Below are positions 33,291 through 41,994 of a DNA stretch of 64,000 bases, one piece after another. Position numbers and translations under genes: made by a program. The notes below the pieces were generated by a model. That model was not told the origin of the DNA, made no database searches, and was given only the letters and a program-made list of their open reading frames with translations. Positions within the stretch are counted from its first letter, which is position 1; every line of letters starts with the position of its first letter. The stretch comes from Bacillota bacterium (lineage in GTDB: Bacteria; Bacillota; Clostridia; Lachnospirales; Lachnospiraceae): NCBI GenBank assembly GCA_023414355.1, contig JAEZOB010000017.1, positions 62,001 through 126,000 of the forward strand, written 5' to 3'.

Positions 33291-33683
33291 ATGTTTGATG
33301 CATACGTATTCACTGAAGGCACTTGCAGAAATGTGGAAACCGATGGCGAAATTAAGGGTTATCAGTTACAAACCCTGATTACCTATTATCGTGGTATTCC
33401 ATGTTCCATGATCCACGATATCAAAGTATCTGTGGACGGAAATGAGATCCCTCGTGAGAATATTAGATTCAGCCCGAATGGAGAGGATTTCTTTACTCTG
33501 AATGAGCTGGAAACAGTTACGACCTATAAATGGGAGTATGGTGAGCAGGGAACGGTATTTATTGTTCAGCCTGGTGGATTATCCAAAGGTGTACATGAGG
33601 TAACTCTCAAAATAACAATCAGAGTAGCTTATATTCCGGTTCCTTTCTCGGGCGAAAGAACACGAAGAGTAGAAATTGCATAA
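33291..33683 (+). CDS. DUF6379 protein, C-glycoside deglycosidase beta-like (set 3)
   Basis: 130 residues with N-V-E-T-D-G-E-I-K-G-Y-Q-L, Y-Y-R-G-I-P-C-S, V-S-V-D-G-N-E-I-P-R-E-N, Y-K-W-E-Y-G and G-G-L-S-K-G-V-H. It is most like the set 2 copy (shared P-R-E-N/D-I-R-F and L-x-E-M/L-E-T-V segments), suggesting that sets 2 and 3 come from a duplication. Forms a pair with the barrel at 32,272. Confidence 0.75.
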   Translation: MFDAYVFTEGTCRNVETDGEIKGYQLQTLITYYRGIPCSMIHDIKVSVDGNEIPRENIRFSPNGEDFFTLNELETVTTYKWEYGEQGTVFIVQPGGLSKGVHEVTLKITIRVAYIPVPFSGERTRRVEIA

Positions 33684-33744
33684 GCTTATGCTAAATTGAA
33701 TTATGGTTAGGAAAAGAATTTGATCTACGAAAGGATAAGGAAAG

Positions 33745-34425
33745 TTGAAACGTATTTATGGTGACATCATATGGGGTACAGTAATTTTGGCATGGATCTT
33801 AATTTTAATCATTCCCGTTACCAGAACCGGGTTTATAACATTTACGGCAGAACATGCTTATATTGGGGGATTCATTAAGTTCTCGATTTTGGCATCCATG
33901 GGAGATCTGCTTGGTTTTCGAATTATCAATGGCAGGTGGAGATTCCCGCAAGGATTTCTATATAAAGCAATCGTTTGGGGTATTCTCGGAGTAATGATTA
34001 CTTTAGTATTTACCGTCTATTTTAAAGGGGCGGAAGGGGCTATGGAAAAAGGATTATTACCTTTGAACGGCTCTAGATATGCTTTGGCCTTCTTTGGAAG
34101 TTTTATTATGAATACAACCTTTGGACCGATGATGTATGTGTATCACAAATTTGGGGACATGCTCGTAGATATGATATATGAAAAACGTAAGCATGAGTTT
34201 ATAGGAAAGATTACGATAGATGCAATGATTAATCGGGTAGATTGGCAGACTTTGGTTAAGTTCTCATGGATCAAGAGCTGCTTGTTCATCTGGATCCCTC
34301 TTCACACCATTGTATTCTTACTGCCTATGGAATACAGAGTCCTTGCATCAGCATTCTTATCGATACTGTTGGGAATATTAGTCGCACTCACAAAGAAAAG
34401 TACAAGTAAATTACTACAGAGCTAA
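33745..34425 (+). CDS. multi-pass membrane protein, possibly Mpv17/PMP22-like
   Basis: 226 residues with a TTG start (no in-frame ATG precedes the first membrane segment) after AAGGAAAG. Hydrophobic segments lie at about 8-26, 42-60, 74-94, 115-133, 173-192 and 196-215. The part G-D-L-L-G-F-R-I-I...R-W-R-F, then F-F-G-S-F-I-M-N-T-T-F-G-P-M-M-Y-V-Y-H-K-F, is reminiscent of the Mpv17 family (G-P-x-x-H-x-W-Y), but I am not certain. It lies between the set 3 enzymes and butyrate kinase, so a transport or channel role for a pathway substrate or product is possible. Confidence 0.55.
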   Translation: MKRIYGDIIWGTVILAWILILIIPVTRTGFITFTAEHAYIGGFIKFSILASMGDLLGFRIINGRWRFPQGFLYKAIVWGILGVMITLVFTVYFKGAEGAMEKGLLPLNGSRYALAFFGSFIMNTTFGPMMYVYHKFGDMLVDMIYEKRKHEFIGKITIDAMINRVDWQTLVKFSWIKSCLFIWIPLHTIVFLLPMEYRVLASAFLSILLGILVALTKKSTSKLLQS

Positions 34426-34473
34426 TCAAAGGGATACCGGTAGATTATGCACAGGAGGAGAGGAAAAGAAACG

Positions 34474-35577
34474 ATGAATCAGTTTAAGGTGTTTGCTATT
34501 AACCCGGGTTCCACATCTACAAAAATCGCTTTATTTGAAGGTGAAACCATACTTTTTTCAGCTAATGTTAATCATGATTCAGGAAAATTAGCTGAATATT
34601 ATGATATATCAGATCAGCTTCCATACCGAAAAGAGACCATTCTGAATATACTTGAGGAAAATAAGATATCACTGGAGGGTGTGGATGCCTTTGTCGGACG
34701 GGGAGGAGGATTATTAGCTCTTTCCGGAGGAACCTATGAGATTGATTCTATATTACTGGAGCATGCAAAACTTGGAGCGAATGGTGTAAGTCATCCTGCT
34801 CAGCTAGGGAGTCAGCTTGCGCATGAGTTTTGTATGCAGTATGGTGGGAAGGAATTCGTCGTAAATCCTCCGGATGTGGATGAATACGATGATATAGCGA
34901 GGGTTACCGGTATCAAGGGGATTACCCGCGCCAGTCACATTCATGCACTTAATCAGAAGGAAACGGCGATCAGACATGCTGAAATCATTGGAAAGGCCTA
35001 TACGGAATGTAATTTTATTATATGTCATATCGGTGGAGGTATCTCTGTTGCTGCGCATAAAAAGGGAAGAATGGTAGATGGCACAGATATCGTTGAGGGT
35101 GAAGGACCGATGGCACCGACACGGGCCGGAGCGATACCGGCTGCTCCATTAATTCGTCTATGTTACTCCGGAAAGTATTCAGAAAAAGAAATGCTTGCTA
35201 AATGTACGAAAAACGGAGGGTTGATGGAACTTATAGGTACAGCCGATGCTCTGGAGATTAGTAATAAAGCTCTGGAAGGAGACAGATACGCAAGGCTGAT
35301 CTGGGATGCTATGATCTATCAGATCAATAAATCTATCGGTGCAATGGCAGCAGTATTACAAGGAGCTGTTGATGGAATACTTCTGGGAGGAGGAATGGTG
35401 TACAATCAGGATTTGGTTACTCAAATCAGGCAAGCTTGCTCGTTTATTGCTCCGGTCACTGCATATCCGGGTGAATTTGAAATGGAAGCTATGGCAAGTG
35501 GAGCGATACGAATATTAAATGGTTCAGAACCGGTTCAGAAATATACCGGAGTTGCTGTTTGGACAGGATTTGAGTAA
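34474..35577 (+). CDS. buk: butyrate kinase-family acyl kinase
   Basis: 367 residues; ATG at 34474, preceded by AGGAGGAGAGGA. It belongs to the ASKHA acetate/butyrate kinase family: phosphate loop A-I-N-P-G-S-T-S-T-K-I-A-L-F, then N-P-P-D-V-D-E-Y, a central C-H-I-G-G-G-I-S-V-A-A-H (typical of Buk: H-x-G-G-G-I-S-V), G-E-G-P-M-A-P-T-R-A-G, and a C-terminal G-I-L-L-G-G-G-M-V. The reaction is acyl phosphate plus ADP to carboxylate plus ATP. With the phosphate acyltransferase at 19,194 it would complete an energy-yielding end of the pathway. Some members use branched or longer acyl phosphates; the substrate is not clear from the sequence. Confidence 0.88.
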   Translation: MNQFKVFAINPGSTSTKIALFEGETILFSANVNHDSGKLAEYYDISDQLPYRKETILNILEENKISLEGVDAFVGRGGGLLALSGGTYEIDSILLEHAKLGANGVSHPAQLGSQLAHEFCMQYGGKEFVVNPPDVDEYDDIARVTGIKGITRASHIHALNQKETAIRHAEIIGKAYTECNFIICHIGGGISVAAHKKGRMVDGTDIVEGEGPMAPTRAGAIPAAPLIRLCYSGKYSEKEMLAKCTKNGGLMELIGTADALEISNKALEGDRYARLIWDAMIYQINKSIGAMAAVLQGAVDGILLGGGMVYNQDLVTQIRQACSFIAPVTAYPGEFEMEAMASGAIRILNGSEPVQKYTGVAVWTGFE

Positions 35578-35678
35578 TTAGCTTCTGCTAAATTTGGGGT
35601 TATATTTATCATTTATTTTAAATTTGCTATATCATTAAAAATATGTTACTTGCGTTCTTTAGGGGAGGAGATGTACGT

Positions 35679-37652
35679 ATGAATAGTATTAAATCAAAGA
35701 TGTTAATTACTATTGGTTTATTATTGGTTTTAGTGTGTATAGGAATGGAAATGATCGCTTATAACAACTCATCCGGTGCTATGAAAAAGCAGGTGGATGA
35801 AGCACTTGCAAAAATTTCTCAGCAGGGAGCTGACACAGTTTCTGAAAGAATTAATTCGGTATTTTTAATGCTTGAGGCTTTAGCCACAAGTGAAGAAGTA
35901 AGTTCAACTGATATTTCAGTAGAGGATAAACAAGCTTTCTTAAAGAAATCTTCGGATAAGTTCGGATATAACTCTATCTATTATGTTACCAAGGAAGGCT
36001 TAAAAGGAGCTACGGACTGTAGCCAGAACGACTGGTTTAAACATTCTATAGCCGGTATCAATGATGTGAGTACTATTTTGTATGGAGGATCTCTTAAAGT
36101 AACCTATGCTATGCCTATAAAAAGGGATGGAACTATTATTGGCGTAATCGTTGCGACAAAAGACGGAGTAGATATAAGCGAGCTTACCAATGATATTACC
36201 TATGGTCAGACAGGGAAAGCATTCATGATCGATAAAACCGGTGTTAAGGTTGCTCACTATGATAAGTCGCTGGTACTTAAGATGGATAATGATTTAAAGA
36301 ATGTAAAAAAAGATCCTTCGCTTGCGGATCTGGTTACACTGGAACAAGATATGATTGCAGGTAATTCAGGGACCGGAGAATATGTATATCATGGAGACGA
36401 GAAGTATTTGGCCTATTCACCGGTAGAAGGCACCAATTGGTCTTTGGCAATATCGGTGAGTAAAAGTGAAGTATACGCTGATATATACAGAATGAGAAAC
36501 ATGGGGATTTTGGCTTCATTGATATTTCTTATCATAAGTTTAGGTGTTATTTATCTTATTGCAAAAATCATTACTAATCCAATAAAATTATCCGCGGTAC
36601 ATATGGGGACAATTGCCTCAGGCGATTTCACTCAGGCATTACCACAAAAATTTTTGTTGCAAAAAGATGAAATCGGTAAATTGGCAAATTCAATTGCAAC
36701 AATGCAAGAATCTATAAAGAATGTCATCAATGGTGTGATCCTAGAATCTGAAACTGTTACCAGCGCTGTTAAGGCCACCGGTATTTCCATGAGTGAACTT
36801 AGTGCGCAGATAGAAGAGGTGTCAGCAACTACCGAAGAATTGTCGAGTGGTATGGAAGAAACGGCTGCATCCTCCGAAGAAATGATGGCAACCGCAACAG
36901 AAATCGACAATTCATTAACAGCCATTACAGAAAATGCAAAAAAAGGTGCCGTTTCAGCAGGTAAAATCAGTGTCAGAGCCGAAGAATTAAAACGAAATGC
37001 GATTATATCCCAGGAATCAGCACAAGGTATTTATGAAGCCGCGCAGGAGAAACTGATTTGTGCAATAGAACAATCAAAGGCAGTAGAAAAGATTATTGTA
37101 TTATCCGAAGCAATCTTAAGCATTACGGAACAAACTAATCTACTGGCATTGAATGCAGCGATCGAAGCAGCAAGGGCCGGAGAAGCAGGAAAAGGCTTTG
37201 CAATCGTTGCGAATGAAATCAAAAAGCTGGCTGATCACTCGAAAAGTGCCGCTAACGAAATACAAGACATTACAAAAGTGGTAATTGAATCTGTCTCAAA
37301 CTTATCCGGCAGCTCGAAAAATGTTCTTGATTTTATTGACAAACAAGTATTAGCAGATTATAACACTCTTGTTAAAATTGGAGAGCAATACAGCAGTGAC
37401 GCAAAATTTGTGAATGAACTGGTGGAAGGATTTAATTTAACCTCAGAGAAGTTAAGAGGTTCCATTCAGGAAATGCTAAAAACAATCAATGAGGTTACTC
37501 TGGCCACGGCGGAAGGTGCTGAGGGCACCACGAATATTGCAGAAAAGGCATCGGTGATTGTACAAAAGGTAGACGCTGTTATGCAACAATCGGAGGTATC
37601 TCAAAGAAGCTCAGATGAATTACTAAAGCTAATCAGTAAATTTGTGGTTTAA
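35679..37652 (+). CDS. methyl-accepting chemotaxis protein with Cache-type sensor
   Basis: 657 residues; ATG at 35679, with GGGGAGGAG 8 bases upstream. TM1 is about residues 5-26. The extracellular part (30-270) resembles a double Cache domain (A-F-M-I-D-K-T-G-V-K-V-A-H-Y-D near its distal half). TM2 lies at about 278-300, then HAMP, and a signalling domain with the conserved hairpin tip E-Q-T-N-L-L-A-L-N-A-A-I-E-A-A-R-A-G. The methylation helices are flanked by long coiled coils rich in Ala/Glu/Ser. Cache domains bind small organic acids or amino acids. Being next to the catabolic genes, it may guide cells to the pathway's substrate, but it could be unrelated. Confidence 0.85.
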   Translation: MNSIKSKMLITIGLLLVLVCIGMEMIAYNNSSGAMKKQVDEALAKISQQGADTVSERINSVFLMLEALATSEEVSSTDISVEDKQAFLKKSSDKFGYNSIYYVTKEGLKGATDCSQNDWFKHSIAGINDVSTILYGGSLKVTYAMPIKRDGTIIGVIVATKDGVDISELTNDITYGQTGKAFMIDKTGVKVAHYDKSLVLKMDNDLKNVKKDPSLADLVTLEQDMIAGNSGTGEYVYHGDEKYLAYSPVEGTNWSLAISVSKSEVYADIYRMRNMGILASLIFLIISLGVIYLIAKIITNPIKLSAVHMGTIASGDFTQALPQKFLLQKDEIGKLANSIATMQESIKNVINGVILESETVTSAVKATGISMSELSAQIEEVSATTEELSSGMEETAASSEEMMATATEIDNSLTAITENAKKGAVSAGKISVRAEELKRNAIISQESAQGIYEAAQEKLICAIEQSKAVEKIIVLSEAILSITEQTNLLALNAAIEAARAGEAGKGFAIVANEIKKLADHSKSAANEIQDITKVVIESVSNLSGSSKNVLDFIDKQVLADYNTLVKIGEQYSSDAKFVNELVEGFNLTSEKLRGSIQEMLKTINEVTLATAEGAEGTTNIAEKASVIVQKVDAVMQQSEVSQRSSDELLKLISKFVV

Positions 37653-37693
37653 GATATAAAGATATGGTACAAAAATAAATTTCCTGACCTCTA

Positions 37694-37748
37694 AATGACT
37701 TTAATACCGCTGTATGGAGTAAGGTTCATAACATAAGTTATGGACCTT
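37694..37748 (+). repeat. copy 3 of the dispersed palindromic repeat
   Basis: The 55-base block (starting AATGACTTTAATACCGC) matches 7,390-7,444, and its hairpin AAGGTTCATAAC (37721-37732)/GTTATGGACCTT (37737-37748) is followed by TTTTTGAT, so it can serve as terminator for the chemoreceptor gene. Confidence 0.7.
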
Positions 37749-37911
37749 TTTGATATGTTTTGAGGGTTGATGTAGTAATCTAACTAGGATTGCAATATAA
37801 TGAGGAGAGATATGTCTATTAAGTAGTGATTTAGGGAGAAGCCTATACTGATACAGACCAATCACATCATTTGGTGACAATAGTAATATTACATAAGGGG
37901 TATCTAGAAAA

Positions 37912-38799
37912 ATGAAAGCCAAAATAAAAATAATAACAGCAATGTTCATCTGGGGAAGCATGGGAGTGTTTGCCCGATATATCGATCTTCCGTCAGGCGA
38001 AATTGCCCTGGCAAGAGGCGTGATTGGTGCACTTTTTCTTCTGATGATAAGTGTGCTAATGAAAAAACCTTTTCCGAAGAAGGGGCTGGCGAATAACAAA
38101 TGGCTTCTGTTGATATCGGGGGCTGCACTGGGAATAAACTGGATATTCCTCTTTGAAGCCTATAAGCATACAACTATCGCAATAGCAACACTGAGTTATT
38201 ATCTTGCACCGATTATCATCGCCATCGTATCTCCTCTTATTTTTAAAGAGAAACTGACTTGGAAGAAAGTGATGTGCAGCATTACGGCTCTTCTTGGATT
38301 AGCACTGATCTCAGGGGTGCTAGAAGCTTCGAGGCAGGGTGTGGGAAATGGTCTTGGTATTTTGTTTGGTGTTGCTGCTGCCATGTGCTATGCAAGCCTC
38401 ACACTGGTGAATAAGTTCGTGAAGAATATCAGTAGTATGGATGCTACAATGACACAATTTGCTATATCAGCTGTCGTTCTGTTACCATACACGATCATTC
38501 GAGAAAATTTACCGGGTATTACTGTAACCTGGGAGAGCTTAGCATTACTGTTGATCTTAGGAATTGTTCATACAGGATTAGCTTTCTGGCTATTCTTTTC
38601 GGCGATACGAGATTTAAGAGCGCAGACGATAGCAGTACTAAGCTATTTAGATCCTGTGACGGCAGTGCTTATGTCAGCTCTGGTGTTGAAGGAAAGCATC
38701 GGTCTAGTCCAGGTCATAGGAGCTTGTATTATCCTGAGCTCTGCCCTCATCAGTGAATATGATTTCGAAAGAAAAACCCCTGTAAAGCATAGAAAGTAA
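37912..38799 (+). CDS. EamA/DMT-family transporter
   Basis: 295 residues with ten hydrophobic segments in two repeated halves of five, the EamA layout. Motifs include F-I-W-G-S-M-G-V-F-A-R near the start, A-L-A-R-G-V-I-G-A-L-F in helix 2, and in the second half G-I-V-H-T-G-L-A-F-W-L-F-F and A-V-L-S-Y-L-D-P-V-T-A-V-L. Members export or take up amino acids, metabolites or drugs across the inner membrane. The substrate is not predictable. The gene converges on the radical SAM gene, with a shared terminator between them. Confidence 0.87.
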   Translation: MKAKIKIITAMFIWGSMGVFARYIDLPSGEIALARGVIGALFLLMISVLMKKPFPKKGLANNKWLLLISGAALGINWIFLFEAYKHTTIAIATLSYYLAPIIIAIVSPLIFKEKLTWKKVMCSITALLGLALISGVLEASRQGVGNGLGILFGVAAAMCYASLTLVNKFVKNISSMDATMTQFAISAVVLLPYTIIRENLPGITVTWESLALLLILGIVHTGLAFWLFFSAIRDLRAQTIAVLSYLDPVTAVLMSALVLKESIGLVQVIGACIILSSALISEYDFERKTPVKHRK

Positions 38800-38825
38800 T
38801 ATCATTCTATGTCCTACAGGGGTTT
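38774..38825. terminator. bidirectional terminator between convergent genes
   Basis: AAACCCCTGTA (38774-38784) pairs perfectly with TACAGGGGTTT (38815-38825), with an inner CATAGAA/TTCTATG stem. It begins inside the last codons of the transporter gene and ends 3 bases before the end of the radical SAM gene, with A- and T-rich tails on both sides. Confidence 0.8.
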
Positions 38826-38827
38826 GC

Positions 38828-40258
38828 TTAACTATTCATCGAAGCTCCGACGACGCGAAGGTCGTTCAGGATATCTTCATCACTGTAATTGGTTAATTCT
38901 GCTGCACGCTTTAAGTGTAGGATTCCTTCACTGCCGTTGCCCAGTTTAAAATGGGCAATGCCGAGGCCCTTCATGGCATAGGCATCTTCCTTATTCATGG
39001 ATAAAGCAGCTTCGTTTGCCTCCTTACACGATTGATAATTGCCGCACATATATTCACAGAAGGCTTTCTCCTTATAGGCTTCAGCATGCTCCGGCATCAG
39101 CTCGAGTACCCTGGTGAGGGCGATGGCAGCCTTCTGGAATTGCTCCTGCTTTAGAAAGCCCTGTGCCATTTGGTGGAGTTGCTTCGCATCGGTTTCTTTG
39201 GAGAAGCTTTGTCGCCACTGCTTTAGCATCAGATTGTAGGAGCAATACTGATTCTCCGCATAGATGCTGCCGTTCATAGTCAGTCGGGTATTTGGACAGC
39301 CACCCAGACATTTACTGCCGTAATTACAGATACTGCAATCGGAAGCAAGCTGTTCCTTCTTCAATGCCCGTCGCCACAGGAATTTGTCGTCGGCCTCCCA
39401 AAGCTCCTTGAGTGGGGTTTTCATAAGATTTCCCTCAATATACTCTTTGGAGCGGATGGAGGTACAGCCTAGTACATCGCCATTTTGCAGGATACCAAAG
39501 CTTCGCAGGCCGGCATTGCAGCCATCCCATATAGGCACCTCTTTTGCCCCATAGGATATCTGCTTGATTTCCATCTCTTTCTCGGTATAATAACCGATAC
39601 AGTCGGCGGGGTAAATTCTAATCCGTCCTTCTCGGGAGGTAGCATAACAGAAGTCAATGACATCATCCACCTGCTCGGGAGCCAGTACCCAATCCGGACG
39701 TTCACGGAAGTTACCCATCGGTAAGCCCAGCTGAACCTGCCAGGTCTCAACACCCATTTGTATCAGCTTCTCCTTCAAGGCAGGCAGATCATCAATATTT
39801 CGTTTGGAGATGGTAGTGATGGCACCAGTAGTGATCCCAAGCTCTTTTAATTTGGCAAATGCGGCCTCGTCTCTGGCGAAGGAACCGCTTCTTCGTATAC
39901 TGTCATGAATTTCTTCTGTTCCATCGATACTGATGGCGATTGTTGCGATACCGTTTTCTTTTAATTCCTTTGCTTTCTCTTCGTTCAACAGCCAGCCATT
40001 TGTAATGATATTCACGGAGATACCCTTCTCGGTCAAGCGTTTGACTATCTGAGGTGTATCCTTTCTTGTCAGGGGTTCACCACCGGATAGGGTAATCCAG
40101 CGAAGACCGACCTCGGCACATTGGTCGCATACCTCCATGGCTTGTCGGGTATCAAGCTCATCCGGCAGCGGTTCTGTACAGGAGGAGCCGCAATGCTTAC
40201 ATCGCATATTACAGCCCATGGTGACTTCCCACACACTGGTAACAGGTTGATATTTCAT
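38828..40258 (-). CDS. radical SAM/SPASM enzyme with C-terminal TPR, RiPP maturase candidate
   Basis: 476 residues. The radical SAM cluster motif is C-N-M-R-C-K-H-C (about residues 16-23), followed by L-S-G-G-E-P-L. The SPASM region at about 240-335 has C-N-A-G-L-R, G-D-V-L-G-C, then C-S-I-C-N-Y-G-S-K-C-L-G-G-C-P and a final C near Y-C-S-Y, ligands for auxiliary 4Fe-4S clusters. Residues ~365-470 hold TPR-like repeats (A-A-I-A-L-T-R-V-L-E-L-M-P-E-H-A-E-A-Y and similar), probably for protein binding. SPASM enzymes commonly make thioether or C-C links in peptides. The gene lies 19 bases after a protein with eight YGYPC-like repeats, an obvious substrate candidate. No PqqD-like leader-binding domain is visible; the TPR or the substrate's folded N-terminal part may replace it. 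Confidence 0.85.
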   Translation of the reverse strand: MKYQPVTSVWEVTMGCNMRCKHCGSSCTEPLPDELDTRQAMEVCDQCAEVGLRWITLSGGEPLTRKDTPQIVKRLTEKGISVNIITNGWLLNEEKAKELKENGIATIAISIDGTEEIHDSIRRSGSFARDEAAFAKLKELGITTGAITTISKRNIDDLPALKEKLIQMGVETWQVQLGLPMGNFRERPDWVLAPEQVDDVIDFCYATSREGRIRIYPADCIGYYTEKEMEIKQISYGAKEVPIWDGCNAGLRSFGILQNGDVLGCTSIRSKEYIEGNLMKTPLKELWEADDKFLWRRALKKEQLASDCSICNYGSKCLGGCPNTRLTMNGSIYAENQYCSYNLMLKQWRQSFSKETDAKQLHQMAQGFLKQEQFQKAAIALTRVLELMPEHAEAYKEKAFCEYMCGNYQSCKEANEAALSMNKEDAYAMKGLGIAHFKLGNGSEGILHLKRAAELTNYSDEDILNDLRVVGASMNS

Positions 40259-40277
40259 GCTTTCTTCTCCTTATGTT

Positions 40278-40988
40278 TTATTGGCAGGTCGGATAGCCGT
40301 ATTTTAATAACGGGGGATAATCGTCTAAAAGACCGCAAGGATAACCGTATTTTAAAGTCGGGTTGTCAAAGCAAGGATAACCATACTTTAGGGATATTTG
40401 AGAGCCGCAAGGGACACCATATTTCAGTATTGCCAGTGCTCCACAGGGATAACCGTATTTCACAACCGGATATTCACTACTTGTAAATCCACAACTTGGA
40501 TATCCATATTTTAAATTAATATCATCGCAGCCGGGATAACCGTATTTTACGTTGCAGGGATATCCATACATAAGATCTGCTTGGCTTAATACATAACCAT
40601 AAGGAGGCTGGGTGTTGTAAACTGCTGAATTCTCACTGTATTTCACAAAGCTTGCATTGTCTGAATTTGCATTGTCTGAATTTACATTAGCAGGGACAAG
40701 CTGCACATTGATGCTTACTTCCTCGGGTACTTTCTTGAAATCGGATAAACAGCAAAGCTTGAATTTAATTACTACATTCACATCTCCGCTAATCGCAGCA
40801 ACACCGAAGTAAAAATTCTGATTCACAGGAGAAATACCGGTATGCATCGGTTGGTTGTCTATACCAGCCAGTACAATTCCGTCGGGTAAGCTGGCTAAGC
40901 ACCACCCATAATTTGTTGAACCCAGCATTGACTGCAGGGTAACAGTGAAAAACTTGCCTTCATAAGCGATAATCGTTTTTTCCTCCAT
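40278..40988 (-). CDS. KYGYPC-repeat protein, probable multi-core RiPP precursor
   Basis: 236 residues with strong AGGAGG site. Residues 1-100 look like a beta-sandwich domain similar in pattern to chagasin-type (I42) protease inhibitors (F-F-T-V-T-L-Q...Y-G-W-C-L...F-Y-F-G-V-A-A-I-S-G-D-V-N-V-V-I-K-F). A polar Asn/Ser/Asp-rich linker follows (about 100-130). From about 140 to the C-terminus there are eight repeats of Y-G-Y/V-P-(0-1 residue)-C, mostly preceded by Lys and separated by 2-12 variable residues. A ninth, incomplete unit (P-Y-G-Y) starts the series. The C-terminus ends on the last unit (K-Y-G-Y-P-T-C-Q). The Cys residues and aromatic neighbours suit cross-linking by the SPASM enzyme in the same operon. 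No signal peptide is seen. I know no named family for it. Confidence 0.75.
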   Translation of the reverse strand: MEEKTIIAYEGKFFTVTLQSMLGSTNYGWCLASLPDGIVLAGIDNQPMHTGISPVNQNFYFGVAAISGDVNVVIKFKLCCLSDFKKVPEEVSINVQLVPANVNSDNANSDNASFVKYSENSAVYNTQPPYGYVLSQADLMYGYPCNVKYGYPGCDDINLKYGYPSCGFTSSEYPVVKYGYPCGALAILKYGVPCGSQISLKYGYPCFDNPTLKYGYPCGLLDDYPPLLKYGYPTCQ

Positions 40989-41038
40989 AGCTACTTCCTC
41001 CTATTATTTATTGGATTGCCAGACGTGCAATCTAGTAA

Positions 41039-41047
41039 ATTATAGCA
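41039..41047 (-). promoter_or_regulatory. extended -10 promoter for the repeat protein operon
   Basis: On the minus strand the site reads TGCTATAAT, a full extended -10 box, about 50 bases before the start codon. A small hairpin (GATTGC/GCAATC, 41014-41032) falls at the start of the predicted leader. No clear -35 box. Confidence 0.45.
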
Positions 41048-41139
41048 TATTTAGTCGAAAGAAATCGGAATAGGTATTAATTACCGCTCTGCATGTAATT
41101 ATTCCCCAATTGCGGGCAAACCTAATAAGCCGACTGGGT

Positions 41140-41856
41140 CTAATTGGTACTAACCAGTCGATGATACTGTTCCAGAATTATTTTCCGGCGGTCTTCACTT
41201 ATTTGTAGTTCAATACCATTCGTGAGCCTTACCTTTGACATTCCGATCTTCTCAATAAATCTGTAATTAACAAGATAGGATTGATGTATCCTTAAGAAGG
41301 AGTATTTGCTCTTTTCTAATTGCGGTTCCAGCTCATTGAGCTTACCGTAAAACTGATCTACCTTATCCTGAAGCACAACTTGAATAATTCTACCCTTGCT
41401 TTCAAAATAAAGGATATTCTTCATAAACACCTTTGATATCGTTCTGTCGAATTTATATTCGAAATAGATGTCCTTGTTCTCAATTCTGGTCAATACACGG
41501 TCAAGGCATTCTTCAAATGCCTTGAGATTAATGGGGGCTTTAATTAATCCAAAGGGTTCTGCCTTAAATAGTTCTACTGGATTTTCCTCATGGCTGGAAA
41601 TATAGATCAGCAAAACCTCGGGGTCGATACGGCGCAGCTGCTTCGCGCATTCGATTCCGCTCCTTCGCTTCATCTCTACCTCAATGAAAATGACATCGTA
41701 ACAGATACCGTTCATTATATTCTTAAATAAATCTTCTCCTGTGCAAAATAGATCAATATCCATAACGAGCAGCTTTTTTCTACCGATATGATCCAGAAGA
41801 TGTTCTATTTCAGAGGCTGAGATAAGTGTATCATAGCAGATACCAATTTTTAGCAT
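41140..41856 (-). CDS. LytTR-type response regulator with Glu at the phospho site
   Basis: 238 residues; the ATG at 41856 has AAGGAG 9 bases upstream, whereas the TTG at 41874 overlaps that site. Residues 1-118 form a receiver domain (L-K-I-G-I-C-Y-D start; Y-D-V-I-F-I-E-V-E-M-K at about 55-65; conserved Lys in I-K-A-P). The phospho-acceptor Asp (normally L-D-I-x-M-P) reads Glu, so it may be locked active or respond to something other than phosphorylation. Residues ~140-238 are a LytTR DNA-binding domain (S-K-G-R-I-I-Q-V...F-L-R-I-H-Q-S-Y-L-V-N). No histidine kinase is adjacent. It lies directly upstream of the repeat protein/radical SAM operon on the same strand and is its most likely regulator. 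Confidence 0.82.
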   Translation of the reverse strand: MLKIGICYDTLISASEIEHLLDHIGRKKLLVMDIDLFCTGEDLFKNIMNGICYDVIFIEVEMKRRSGIECAKQLRRIDPEVLLIYISSHEENPVELFKAEPFGLIKAPINLKAFEECLDRVLTRIENKDIYFEYKFDRTISKVFMKNILYFESKGRIIQVVLQDKVDQFYGKLNELEPQLEKSKYSFLRIHQSYLVNYRFIEKIGMSKVRLTNGIELQISEDRRKIILEQYHRLVSTN

Positions 41857-41994
41857 GGCTTCTATCTCCTTCAATTATTCAAATTGATAGGTGGATTATA
41901 CCATAAAGCGCCAAAAAATGACAGTAGAAAATGTTTTGATTTGCTAATTATTACTATTAATCCCCAAAATAGTACCCTGTCGTGATAGGCTCCT

